Source of the DNA: Hymenopus coronatus
Lineage: Eukaryota; Arthropoda; Insecta; Mantodea; Hymenopodidae
Direction of reading: 5' to 3'
NCBI GenBank assembly: GCA_030762935.1
Contig: CM060900.1
Span: forward strand, 110,574,620-110,638,619
Length of the DNA: 64,000 nt
Position numbers and translations under genes: made by a program. Shown in pieces: positions 22,440 through 33,765 of the stretch; positions within the stretch are counted from its first letter, which is position 1, and every line of letters begins with the position of its first letter. The notes below the pieces were generated by a model. That model saw only the letters and a list, made by a program, of their open reading frames with translations. It did not search any database and was not told the DNA's origin.

Positions 22440-22970
22440 CAGGTCGTTGATGAGGTAATCAATAATGTGAGGGCCTTAAGCTGAAGGGTTGTGGGCTCAA
22501 GGATCCTAAGCTTTGCCTAGAGTTTGAGGGCCCTAAGCCCAAGCAATTGCTATTGGTTTGAGGGCCCTAAGCCATAGCATTGCCATAGTTGCAAATTGTA
22601 GCTGAGGAATCTGTGAAGAGCAAACCTCAATGAATCCTGCTTAACCGAGGAATATGTGAGGTTGCTAATGTAACAACTAATGGTTTGAGGGACATAAGCT
22701 GTAAAGTGTTGCAGAGGAATTGAGGGCTGCAAAGTATAGCCAAAAGATTGGGGGCTCTAAGCCACAAAGTGCAGCTGAGGGATCTGTGAAGATTACCTTC
22801 ATAGCTGAGTGAGGTCACTGATGCAATAGCCAATGGTTTGAGGGCCCTAAGCTGTGCAACATTGCCAAGTGGTTGAGGCTCTTAAGCTGTAAAGCATAGG
22901 TGAGGGATTATGGACCCTAAGTCGCAAAGCTGAAGAGCATAGCCGGGGATCTGTGAAGAGCAAACCATAA
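22440..22970 (+). repeat. GCCGCAAAGCG-type repeat, expanded copy
   Basis: Degenerate tandem array of the same core found at 4.8, 5.3 and 60.2 kb. The phrase GAGGGCCCTAAGC(C/T) followed by a CAAAG-G-AGC-GAGG-ATCTGTGAAG motif is repeated about six times with variable spacing. AATGGTTTGAGGG appears as a second internal repeat. Here the core has multiplied locally, unlike the other copies with one or two cores. Confidence 0.7.
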
Positions 22971-23299
22971 TGAACCAATCCATTATTACTAATAGCGAAT
23001 CCTCTGTGGTGGTGGATACAGCTCTGCTGCTGCATTGAGAGAGTGATGCATATACACCTCCCAAAAATACATAATGTGTTCTGCCAAATATCCCTCAGTT
23101 TTCCTTCTTTCATCCAAAGCAAGGATTAGAATATTTAGCCATTCTCCACTTGAGTGTAGGGAGGGGAACTTTTACGGCCCTAGCACTATGACTGTTAAGA
23201 TCTACTGTGGTTCCCCATCATTGTGTACCCTCAGAAAAGAAGTTTGTTGTTTGAAATGAACTTAACCAGACTGCTAACCAGTGATTTAGATATAATAAT

Positions 23300-26047
23300 A
23301 ATTCATCTATCTTGGCAAAGTGGTTGCTGAAAATACTTGCTCTTGATGAGCTAAGGCAAGGCAGTTACATAACAGATGAGTAACAGGCTCATCTGCTTGA
23401 AAACATCTAGTACAGGTTGGGCTATTATGTAGTCCCAGTTTGAATAGACTGTGCTTGAGGGCAGAGTGTCTAATAATTCTGTTGCCCATGAAAGCTTTCT
23501 TCTACTAAGTCTGAGCAGGTACTCAGACCTGCTTTTGTCCAGGTCTACAATGAGCTCCTTTGAGTGTCTGCAACCTTCTATTGAGTTTCAGGGTTTCCAC
23601 TGCTCATTTAAAGTTCAGTTCTTAATAGCCTGTCTTACTGATTTGTATGATACTCCCAGCACAGGCACAGGTCCCATAAATGGAATTTCACTGCCTTTCT
23701 TGGCGGCCTCATCAGCTTCCTCATTGCCCTGAGTTCCCAAATGTCCTGACACCCACATCAGGTAACTGAATTGTGTTCTGCCAGTGTCGTGAGAGAACTC
23801 TAACACTCCAAGACCAGCTTTGATTTAATTACTGATGACCCAAGAGGTTTAAAGTCTGCTTGGCTATCTGAGAGAATAATAATCTTCTTATTCTCATATT
23901 TTCTTTTTTTGTTTGCAACAGAACTGGCTAAGAACACAAAAACCACTGCTTGGAAAATAGTTGCAAGTGTGCCTCAACTATAATAAGTTTTGATGCCATT
24001 GCCATATAGACCAACTCCCACTTATGACTTAGTTTTAGAACCATCAGAATACCAGATTGGGCCTTTGGTATTGTACAGTTCTTCTAGTTTGTCCCATTCA
24101 CTATGATGTGATTGGAAACTGCAAAATTTATATCACACTTAACTCTTGGTTTCAGAATGTCAGTCCTTATTTCGAGAATTTGATGACATTCCTGTTTCCC
24201 AAGGGAGCTTGAGATATTTTATGTGTCCAATATTAGACATTTGGGTTTGCCAGCAAATTTGATGGGGTGCCAACTTAGCTTCTGCCTCAATCCATATATG
24301 GAGCGGAGTGTGTCTAGTCAGCATCTCTATTGCCACACTGGAAGTTGTTTCAAAAGCCCCCAGTGTTGAAATGCAGAAAACCCTTTGTAATTTACTAAGT
24401 TCTGATCTGCAATTCATAAATTTAAATTCTTGTCATCAAATAATTATGGCATAAGAGAAAATAGGTCTGACTGTTACAGTAAATATCTCCAAAATGTTAT
24501 AATAGGTTTCAGATCCTATATCTTACCAAGCATACTTCTACATGTCCAAAAGACTTTGTAGGCTCCGGTAATACAATGTTCCATATGGCATTTCTAGTTT
24601 AATCTCTTGTCTAAAATGAGTCCAAGATATTTAAACTGTGTGGGATAGGGTACTACTGCTTCACCAAAGAGTGTCAGCCTGGATAAATCAACCTTCTTCC
24701 CTGTGGTACAGGGCACCATAAGTGTTTTTCTTCCGTTAACAGATAGTCCAGACCTGTTGCATCAAGTCTTGTCTTTCCTAAGTGCCAGTTGTGGCACTTA
24801 AGAAACTATATAGGGAAACTTCTCTCATATGATTATTGCAATATCATCTGCAAAACCAACTGTAAAGTAGCCATTCTAATTGAGTTCACATAAGAGTGCA
24901 TCCACAACTAGATCCCACAGCAAGGGTGGTAAAACACCCCCCTGTGGGCAACCCATCACCATAGACATGCTTGGAGTCTCCCCAGAGAGACTCATGATGA
25001 TCTTCCTGTTTTCAATATAAAACATACCCAGTGACTCAACAGAGGGGACACATTATGCACCTGAATGGCTTTCAATACCACATCACAAGATGTGTCAAAA
25101 GCCCCTTCAATAACAAGAAATGAGCCTATGCCTATTTCTTTAGTATCCAGCACCTTTTCAATGTTTTTGTGGATTTTCATGCTTGGTAGGCAAATTGGTA
25201 TCTATGTAATAGAAGCTCCATAATATGTGTCCCTGGTATGCCTATTCATTAACCTCTCCAGAGTTTTTACCAAAAAAAAGAGGAGAGACTTATTGGACGA
25301 TAAGCCTTATCCTGGGAGTAACTAGGACACCCTGTTTAAATATTAATATCTCTTTAGTTTGTCTCCAGGTCATAGAAATATAACAATAGGCTAGAAAACC
25401 CTATAAATGCTGCAGAGTAGGGACTGAATTGAATCAATACCTTGCTGTAGAAGTGCAGATATGATTAAATCAGGTTCTTCAGTTTTGTATGGTCCAAACG
25501 ACTGGAGGCCAATCTTATCTTAGTGACAGTGACTATGGCCCTTTATCAGATACCAATCCTCGCTGTCTAAAGATACATGGTCCAGATTTGGTTGCCTCTG
25601 ACCAGTTAAATAGTCACTGTCTACCTTGGAGTCTGGAAAGTCAGCACTTGCAAGCTACAAGAGCTTTTCAGTTCCAGACCATGTATATGTGCCAACAGGC
25701 ATCTTGATGGTGTTTGCAGTTTTGTGTGCATTTTTGCTTTTACTTCAGGGACCTCACGCAGCTGGGAATACTTTCCATTCCCTGGCAGTGCTCCTTCCAC
25801 AAAGTCTTCTTGCTTTACATGAGACCACCAGGGTACCTGTTTCGGCGAGTAAGCTACCTTAGCTTGACAGTTTTGATAGTAGGACAGGAGGATTGATTGT
25901 TGCAGCTCGTCAAAAGTAAACTCTATATCCATTATCGAACAAATGTTCTTTTTAATACCCAATACCAGTGCTGATAAGTCTTTATATCCATCTCAATCAG
26001 TTTTCCTCAGGTTTCCCTGTATCACTGGATGATAGTTTAATATTGAA

Positions 26048-26108
<61 letters not shown>

Positions 26109-26690
26109 ATTGGAAGAAGTATTTTCAGAATATACATGTCACCCTGAAACTAGGTACTCAATTACATTGGTTATATAACCTATATAACCCTAGTGTTATG
26201 TCAATAACCTATTTTTCTTTCCGAAGTTATGAAGGTAGGTTTATTACATTTATTAAGAATATTGAGGTTTAAACTCATCAAATATTCCATTAGCCTTTCA
26301 CCCTTTAGATTGATACCAGTGCTCCCCCATAGTCTATGGTATGCATTGGCAACATTCCTTAAGATTATTTCCTTACTATTTCCACTGCAGTAGATGACAA
26401 GATCTTCACTAGACTAAAAATTGGTGTTTCAATGTCTTCACAAGGGAGGTATGCGAATGAGAGCATTAATTTCTTTTTTTGGCTTCCTCCCCCACAGATA
26501 TCTTGATTATTGTTACATCCCTGGAACAGAACTTAATTTGAAGCAGTGCATTTATCCCATTCTTAGTGTAAATGCAAGATCTTGGGTTATCATTACTAGG
26601 GCTATTACAACTGATCCCTCCAACTGAACCCTTGTAAGCCAAGGTTCCTGGATGAGAACTATTAACTAACATTATCTTCAACTAGCCCCT
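23300..26690 (-). pseudogene. LINE ORF2: endonuclease, RT, RNase H, C-terminal CCHC
   Basis: The endonuclease piece includes NPRSCIYTKNGINALL and the CSRDVT motif. The RT has FLVIEGAFDTSCDVVLKAI, GCPQGGVLPPLLW (about 24968-24924) and the intact catalytic box VGFADDIAI (about 24858-24838). RNase H shows IWYSDGSK (first Asp), LSDSQ (third acidic residue) and MWVSGHLGTQGNEEADE (His and last Asp). The glutamate expected in FQAE reads FQAV, so a catalytic residue is lost. The tail has CTRCFQADEPVTHLLCNC. Frames shift repeatedly. Confidence 0.8.
26051..26108. repeat. (TA)n(TG)n compound microsatellite
   Basis: About 36 bases of alternating TA followed by about 22 of TG, between the endonuclease and linker parts of the surrounding LINE. 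Confidence 0.95.
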
Positions 26691-26779
26691 TACTTAAATA
26701 GCTGATGCTGCCTTACAGCTTACAGTGCTGCAGGTTAATTTGAACTGGTTTCATAGTAAACTACCACCTACAACTTACC

Positions 26780-27548
26780 TTAAGTAGTCCCTAAAGTGGC
26801 TCCCCCAGATTCCTCAATCTCCAGGGCCTCTGGTCCATCACTATCCTTTGTGGCTGCCTTTGTCCTCAGCTCTTTATCTGTCTGCCTCTCTGGTTCAGAC
26901 AGGAACTTAAAAAGACCCCTCCCTACCTCATTGTAAATGGACATTCCATGCTTGCTGATCTGTGCATCAAAATAAGGCATTGTCCCTAGGAGTCTGCTTG
27001 TCTATCTACTACATTCCAGTGCTTGGTATTGAGGTTCTGGTTGAGTAATTTGATCTGTTTCAGTAGCACTTTATAGCCCCAGTTGTCATGTCCCAGGTTT
27101 TAAAGGTAGTTCCTTGGGATCTACTACCTTATGGACATAGTCATCCTTAATTTTAGCTTCATATTCTTCTGGAGCCATTGAAAAGTTCTTTGTTTATCAC
27201 ATTAGTAGATCAGAGCTCCATCTTGCAAACAGAAGGACCTGAGTTTAGGTAGGGATTTGTCTGATGATACCTCATCTATCTTTCTCACAGTCACTGTATT
27301 TAATGTCAGCTTCCTCCAGCTTATCCACAGGATGCAAAGCTCTTGATTGTGGCCATCTTGTGCGAGGACAAAGCTTTCCTGTATGAGACACCTGGTTCAG
27401 TGCCTCTGGGTCTTTCAGCAGGTTTAGCTTTCTCTGAGGAGGGAGCATCAGTGCTGCCCCTGGTTCTTTTGAAGTCCCTTGCTAGGTTGTGAGGTAAAAT
27501 TTTTGCCCTCATTTGCTTTGGCTTTTTTCTTCTGGCTGCCTCAGGCAA
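26780..27548 (-). pseudogene. LINE ORF1 remnant
   Basis: 27548-27321 encodes a basic, Lys/Arg/Pro-rich stretch ending GVSYRKALSSHKMATIKSF, the linker before the conserved ORF1 domain in this kind of LINE. 26980-26780 encodes the end (PYFDAQISKHGMSIYNEVGR). The part between is readable only in mixed frames (EYEAKIKDDYVHKVVDPKEL). No zinc knuckle was found. Confidence 0.6.
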
Positions 27549-27990
27549 CTATCTGGTGCCTAGGTTTTGATATTAGAGGCAGTTATGCCCATTTCTTTGT
27601 CAAGTTTCTCTCAACTGGGGAGTCCTTGACAACTGCCTTACATTCATTATCTAGGTCCATTTCTGTCCCACGAATACCGGAGAATTAAATCACCCAATAC
27701 AGGGCTCCAAGTATATTGGGAAGGCTGAATCCTTCAGGGTGTCACCTGGTGCTCTGAAGATATCATTTGCAACACTGTTTTATATCTGCCCCAATGCCGT
27801 TCATCCCTCGGCATGATACATTTACACCTTGAATTGGGTAGACCAGAGCCCTCTATATGGTCTTCTAACAGGGAGTCCCTTAGGGATGGATTTTCTTTTG
27901 AGCCACTTCTTTGCCTGATATCTCAACCCTGACATCACTGGCATGAGCAAACTCTAGCAGTACAGCTCAGGTTATCATCAATACATACAG

Positions 27991-28038
27991 TCCCCTCTCC
28001 CACCAACGAGCTAGTCCCCTCTCCCACCAACGAGCTAG
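27991..28038. repeat. Exact 24-bp tandem duplication
   Basis: Two adjacent identical 24-base units beginning TCCCCTCTCCCACCAACGAG, at the presumed 5' end of the RNase H LINE. Confidence 0.9.
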
Positions 28039-28049
28039 GTCTTGTGGTT

Positions 28050-28480
28050 CTTAGGGGGATGGGGGACTGTTCTTCAGTTTGTTTCGATGTTCATATGAAC
28101 AGGCATTCTCAGGCATCCCATTTCTCTCAGGTTTTTCAAGTGCATCTCCAGTTGACACAAATTCAATGGAGTGATTCACTTTTAAATGTAGAAAACCCAT
28201 GTCATCCAATGTTTCATATGCCTTCCAGCAGTCACTAAGGGCGATTGTACCAGGCAATCTTCATTTGTTAATTATTTACAGGAGAGTTTCTTGATTCCTC
28301 TGCTCGACTGGTACAAGAAAAAATTGCCCTTATTATATTTTCTGTGGCCTAATTTCTATTCATCTATTTATACTGTCTTAATTCATCCCTCAATTGGTCT
28401 TCTGTCATGCAGCATCCAGTTCATGCAGACTTCACGGTTGAACAATGACCAGTCCACTTAAGTTGAATTTCTGCATTTTA
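28050..28480 (-). pseudogene. Merlin-superfamily (ISXO2/IS1595-like) transposase remnant
   Basis: The minus strand encodes, with frame breaks, VDWSLFNREVCMNWMLHDRR (about 28451-28390), an IDE-like motif and HRKYNKGNFF near 28340, then SDCWKAYETLDDMGFLHLKV and NHSIEFV at 28257-28110. These are characteristic of the DDE domain of ISXO2-like transposases, which eukaryotic Merlin elements share with bacterial IS1016/IS1595. The third catalytic region after EFV is degenerate. Terminal repeats were not found. It abuts the 5' end of the LINE on the left. Confidence 0.85.
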
Positions 28481-28866
28481 AGTCCACCATTATTGCTTTA
28501 TGGCATGGACTAGGGAGCAACGGCCAGCATAGGAGAAAAACGTCGCTTTTCTCTATGCTCAGAGTGCTGTCACACAAGAAGGTGCAGATTATTTGAATAT
28601 GCAAGTAAGCCCATTCCTCTGATGGCTACAGTAGAACATCCATCCCTATTTCAATTTCCTTATTCTTACTTCGTCTCTGCATCTTTTGCAATTAATGCAA
28701 AACAACATGCTGTTGTAGCAATCCAACTTATCTCCTAATTTCCCCAAAATGTGCAGAAAAAGATTGAAATCCTATGCTCACATCCACTGCATGCTATTTC
28801 TTAAATCTCACTGAGGGGAGACATAGTTAATTGTACAACATTTTGGTTATTCCATGACACATTTTT
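28481..28866. other. No recognisable feature; possible eroded Merlin N-terminal side
   Basis: The stretch next to the transposase may hold its eroded N-terminal zinc-ribbon part, but no Cys pattern is readable. Confidence 0.3.
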
Positions 28867-29725
28867 ACTTTCTCTATACTCACTATGTACATAGTGTATA
28901 GAGAATGTATTGCAGTCCACCAAAAAATTTGATACCGAGATTTCACCGGAAATATATGATTTAGGGTCGCCTGTACCCAAAAAAAGTATTTTCAGAAAAA
29001 GGTTCGTGTGTGTGTGTCCGTGTGTCTGTGAACACGATAACTCAAAAACGAAAAGTCGGTAAAATACCAAACTTGGTATTTAAGTTTAGTATCTTCCAGG
29101 GATGCGACACGGAAGATTTTGAGAAAAATCCCCCCACCCCAAACTACCCTTTACATGGAACTTTTTTCGAAAATTTTGATTTTCTAAAAAATGGCTCTAA
29201 CGATTTTGATTAAGATATTGTATATTAAAGTTATTTACCTGACAAATAAATTTTATATTTTGAATTTTCTGGGAATAGCCTCTGAAGACTAGTTTATTCT
29301 GGATGAATTTTTCATAACTACTAAACCATAAGAGATGGACAAAAACTTAACCCACAAATAATGTAGAGCACGTTAAAACACACAATTTATGTTATATACA
29401 TTTTTTTCGTGGAGTTGATCGTTTTTGAGATATATCTTCTTCTTTGTTTCAGCTTTGAAAAACTTATACTTTTCTCATACAGGAATTTGTCAACTTCTGT
29501 CCCTACAAACAAAGGAACATCAGTCACATAGAAACCAGCTTTTGGCTTTCACTTTAACCTATGGTGCTCCCTTATTTCGTTTCTACTTACAATAAAGCAA
29601 GAAATAAGACTATTTCTGCTAATTTTCTCGATTAGCATGAAATAAATAAAAGATAAGCTTATTAACAATAATAATTTACAGAGATATAGAGAAAGTCATG
29701 TGAATGGAACACATCAGATTTTTAT
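28867..29725 (+). repeat. Uncharacterised hairpin-ended repeat, copy A
   Basis: Begins ACTTTCTCTA, at once followed by a hairpin at 28871-28904 whose arms read TCTCTATAC / CACTATGTACATAGTG / TATAGAGA. The body contains GATAACTCAAAAACGAAAAG, ACCAAACTTGGTATTTAA and GAATTTTCTGGGAATAGC, all shared with copies B and C. Near the right end TAGAGAAAGT (to 29696) is the inverse of the start, and shared sequence continues to ACACATCAGATTTTTA. No ORF of note, so a non-autonomous element is likely. Confidence 0.75.
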
Positions 29726-29744
29726 TAAATGAAATGCTTACATC

Positions 29745-29960
29745 GAATTTTCTAGGAAGAACTTCTGAAATTGCAAACTTTAAGAGATAGAAAAATGTTA
29801 ATATAAAAAATATAGATCTCCTTAAAGAGCACAGTTTAAGTTATATAATTTTTAATTTATTTTTGCTGTTAGGTTAACAATCTCCGAGATATCCCTTGTT
29901 ATTAGTTTAAGTTGTTAAATACCTAAACTTTTCTCAAATGGGAATTCCTCATTCAACGTG
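29745..29960 (+). repeat. Hairpin-ended repeat, partial diverged copy D
   Basis: A second, more diverged version of the middle-to-right part of the family follows copy A directly (GAATTTTCTAGGAAGAACTT, CTCCGAGATATCCCTTGTTA, ACTTTTCTCAAATGGGAATT). It suggests a partial tandem duplication or an older nested copy. Confidence 0.6.
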
Positions 29961-30518
29961 TGCGACGGATTGCTTTCGAAGTTATCCCTGAATATTTCTG
30001 TGATTTGTTCTTATGGATAAGTGCAAGTAAAGCGAATAATTTTTATTGTGTAAGAAAACAAATGGCTTAATTGAAATATATATGTAGAGAAGAAGCTACC
30101 CACTCTCGAACTTGTCAACGACTACCGCTCAAACATTTCCAAAATTGAACAGTATTATAAATTACTTTTTGATTTTTCCTGTTTAGCCCTGCTGTTATCG
30201 ATAACGTAATGCCTTCTCAAATACAAGATCACCGAGTTGAACAGTTTTCAGATTACATCTATGAAACGTATACAGCTCAGAATTCCACATTTCATCCAGC
30301 AGTATGAGCAGAGTCTAGCAGCAACAGCAATGAGTTCTACTAATGGCTGAGTTTTATAGAGTTTTGAAAGAAATGAGAACAAAGAAAGAAAAAGAAAAAA
30401 AGCACACTTAAAACCACATACTAAGAGAGTTTGCCAAGTGCAGTACTACAAGGATTTCCACGATGCTTTAGAACCCAGTCACGCTCTCCATGTCAGAAGG
30501 TAAGGTAATTTACTTATT
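29961..30518. other. No recognisable feature
   Basis: Between repeat copies D and B; no gene or repeat supported. Confidence 0.35.
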
Positions 30519-31800
30519 ACTTTCTCTAGCCCCATATGTACAATGTACATATGGATAGAGAAGTATTGTATTCCACCCAAAAATTCGTTACCGAGATTTC
30601 ACCAGAAATACATGTTTTAGGACCCCCTGTATCCAAAAAAAGCATTTTCAGAAAAAGGTCCGTATGTGTGTGTGTGTGTGTGTCTCCGTGTGTCTGTGTA
30701 CACGATAACTCAAAAACGAAAAGTAGCTAAAATACCAAACTTGGTATTTAAATTTAGTATCTTCCAGGGATGAGACACAAAGATTTTGGGAAAAATACCC
30801 CCACCCCAAACTACCCTTTACATGGAACTTTTTTCGAAAATTTTGATTTTCTTAAAAATTGTTCTAACGATTTTGATTAAAATATCACATATTAAAGATA
30901 TTTGCCTAACAAATAAAATGTACATCTTAAATTTTCTGGGAATAGCTTCTGAAGACCTGTTTATTCTGGATGAATTTTGCTTAATTTGGCATAACTAGTA
31001 AACCGTAAGAGATAGACAAAAACTTACTATACAAAAAATTTAGGTCTTGTTAAAATACACAACTTATGTCATATACATTTTTCTCATGGAGCTTACCGTT
31101 TTCGAGGTATTCATTGTTATTAGTTTCAGTAGTGAAGTACTGATACTTTTCTCAGATGGGAGTGTCCGTTTTTCTTTTGTTCTATCTACTCCTGGCCAGG
31201 AAAAGAAGCGATTTGTAATGACAATCGCATTATGACAGCTTTTAAAACATTTGACTATTGGTTTAGCCTAGTGTATTCCCTTGTTTTCTTCCTACTTATA
31301 ACAATAACTCCATGGCACGACAGCTCACGGGGAACCTTGGCCTACCGCCCAGCCGCTGCGTCCCCCATCTCGGTCCACTACAGACGTCATGGATGGGGGG
31401 CAGTATTGGAGGGTGAGACGTGGTCAGCGCCTCGAGCCCCTCCCGGCCGGTTGATGCGGTTCTCATGACCTGGAGCCGCTACTTCTCAATCAAGTAGCTC
31501 CTCAATTGGCCCCCCAGGGACCTTAGGAGGCTGAGTGCACCCCGGTCCAGGTCTCCCAGCGGGGGAAAAATCCCCACGCCGGTACTGGGGATCGAACCCA
31601 GGTCTCCCGCTTGGTATGCAGCTGCGCTACCACCGCGCTAAGAAGACGACCTTCTTCCTACTTATACGGAACTAAATAATAAGAACATTGTGCTAATGAG
31701 TACCACGATTAGCAATGTGCAGAAAGAACAAGAATCTTATGTATGAAGTTTGTAGAACAGCTAGAGAAAGTCATGTGAGTGTAACACATCAGATTTTTAC
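30519..31800 (+). repeat. Uncharacterised hairpin-ended repeat, copy B, carrying a SINE
   Basis: Starts ACTTTCTCTA and has a hairpin at 30523-30561 whose stem sequence (CCATATGTAC / GTACATATGG) differs from copy A although the position and outer TCTCTA/TAGAGA are kept. The body follows copy A. Positions 31301-31651 are a later SINE insertion. The right end has CTAGAGAAAGTCATGTGA and ACACATCAGATTTTTA as in copy A. Confidence 0.75.
31301..31651 (-). mobile_element. tRNA-derived SINE, family 2, copy 2, with 15-bp target-site duplication
   Basis: The head on minus is tRNA-like (A box TAGCGCGGTGGTAGCGC, B box GGTTCGATCCC). A GC-rich body and the end CCATGGAGTTATTGT follow. The 15 bases TTCTTCCTACTTATA occur exactly at 31286-31300 and 31652-31666. 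Removing the SINE and one copy restores a continuous match to the uninterrupted repeat copy near 37980-38010, so the insertion is proven by the sequence. The head is followed by the same body as at 19303. Confidence 0.93.
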
Positions 31801-32344
31801 TAAAGCATTTTGATTTCTCCCAGAAGTTTTGCATGTTCAAATTTTTATTGCTAGATTTTCAGATCATTTTACAATTACTGTAGCCATTTTTTCATTTCCT
31901 AGGTTGGCAACACTTACTGGCTGCCACCTTTGGCACTCTTTTCACTCTTTCAAGTTGAAAATTGCATTGCTTTGCCATATATAAGTGAGCTGACAAACTA
32001 GTGTGGATGGGTGGGTGGGTAAAATGACTTCATCTTAGCAACATCATCTTTCTGATATGTTCTTTTCTCCTTCAGGAGCACTCTGGATGTAAGAATCACT
32101 GGAATCCATAAATTTTTAACTAGTAAAACAGTTGGCATTCCGTTTGGGAGTGAAAATAGTCATCAACATCATTATCACTATTATCATCACCACTACTGCT
32201 GCCGCTACCATCATCACCTCCATCATTATTATTCAAATGAATATGGACATAAATATAATGAGTTAGGAATTCAGTTTAAATTAATTTGTAATGAGAACAT
32301 AGTTCAGATATGTGATTCAGCTTACTAGCTATAACCATAAACAT
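31801..32344. other. No gene; short CAT/CATCAC-type simple repeat
   Basis: Contains an imperfect ATCATCACC-type simple repeat at about 32160-32232 and a GGGT run near 32015. Nothing else recognised. Confidence 0.5.
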
Positions 32345-32500
32345 TAACTGCCTCTGTGGTCTGGTGGTTAGAAATCCCAGGTTGGATTCCCGGCTGGAGA
32401 ATGGGACATTTTTCTTTAGCAGTAATTATTTCCCTTCCTCCCTAGCGTCTGAAAGTATGAGTGAGAATGTAAGTGTGTGTGTAAAATAAATGTGCAAATA
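32345..32500 (+). mobile_element. tRNA-derived SINE, family 1, with deleted head
   Basis: CTGCCTCTGTGGTCTGGTGG (A box) is followed too soon by GGTTGGATTCCCGGCTGG (B box), so part of the tRNA-like head is deleted. The body ends in TCTGAAAGTATGAGTGAGAA as in the family 1 copy at 12050. Confidence 0.75.
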
Positions 32501-33765
32501 GCAAACCCAAAAAGCATACACCATAGAAAAATATGTGTACATCATTTCTGAAGTACAGTTGTTCCAAGGACAAAGCCACCAGTATGACCTCAGATGTTAT
32601 AGGTGGCATAATTGAAAAAATAAAAAGTAAACACTATAGTTAACTCTTAAAGATTTTTAATTCAGCTGATCAGTACTGCTCTGATGGAACACTATAATGC
32701 CATTACTTTTATGCTGTGACAATGGGGCATGCCAACTGTGTAGTGTAATAGGAGCATGTACAAATAAAAGGCTCCTAACTTATAGTTTTGGGTAATAGTA
32801 ATATGTGGCCAGAATTTTAGACTGATAATGCATTAACTTCAAAATAAAATGTACAAGATTAACCTGCATACATCACAAACACTGAACGAAAAGAATTGTT
32901 GCAGTGTTGTTTAGGATGTTAGAAATGTATGACAGTTTTCAACATATTATGTGGCAAAGAAAAAGGATAGGGCAACAATGGTTGAGAAACCCATAACATG
33001 GATTGAGACATGTGCATGGTTTTACACTTTTAGGCTGCCAAGTCTGGCAAGTTTTTCTTGGCACAGAGTGAAAGTTCAGAATGTTTGTTCCAGCTCTCTT
33101 TGAAATTTTCATTAACAGGTAGACTATTTTATTTTGTTAACAACATAAATGTTAAGATGGACAAAATGTGTAAAACTGATAGCTGCAAAATCTCTGAAAT
33201 AGTGCAGAAGTAGCAGCAATGATTTGTAATGTGTCTGTAAGCTTATCCAGGTTGGATATATACAGTTAGTAAGGCTCCAGAAAACAGATCAAGTCTTAGC
33301 ATCTTTATATTTTAATTAAATATGTTTCCTCCATTAAAATTATTGAATTCCATCAGAACAAGTTAAAGATGCATAGAGTACTGGGTAATTTCAACTTTAA
33401 TTTGCTTTAGTTTGAGAATTTGTAAACTATGTAACTCATGAAAAATTGTTATTAATATTATTATATTATATTGAATCAAAATACAGTATGGTTTTAGTCC
33501 AGTGCAGTATAGATCATAAGCAATGGTATCCAAATAAGTTAGTTATTATTTGCAAAATCCTTGTTATGCATAATTAAACTTATATAATTTTTTACATTTT
33601 CTACACTATTTTCTATGTATAATTTTCTGCATTTAATGATCCAACCCTGACTGTGAAGTGAACTAAATGTTCAGAATTGATGTAATACATTTATCTAGAT
33701 TTTAGTGCTATTATTACCTTGTATAATAAATAAAGCAAACCCAGTTTATCTGAAATTTTATAATT
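32501..33765. other. No recognisable feature
   Basis: AT-rich sequence without supported genes or elements. Confidence 0.35.

Larger units (their letters stand above)
23290..28040 (-). mobile_element. Non-LTR retrotransposon with RNase H (LOA/R1/I-like), nearly full length, dead
   Basis: About 4.75 kb on minus. It holds a gag-like ORF1 (27548-26780), an endonuclease (about 26690-26290), an endonuclease-RT linker (25962-25621), RT (25180-24500), RNase H (24060-23640) and a CCHC-like tail (about 23410-23350). The 3' end lies near 23290 beside an AT-rich ATAATAATAATT tail. RNase H after the RT excludes typical Jockey and CR1; the RT motifs point to the LOA/R1/I assemblage, but the exact clade is unsettled. 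Many stops and frameshifts, plus a microsatellite between endonuclease and linker, show that it is inactive. Confidence 0.8.
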
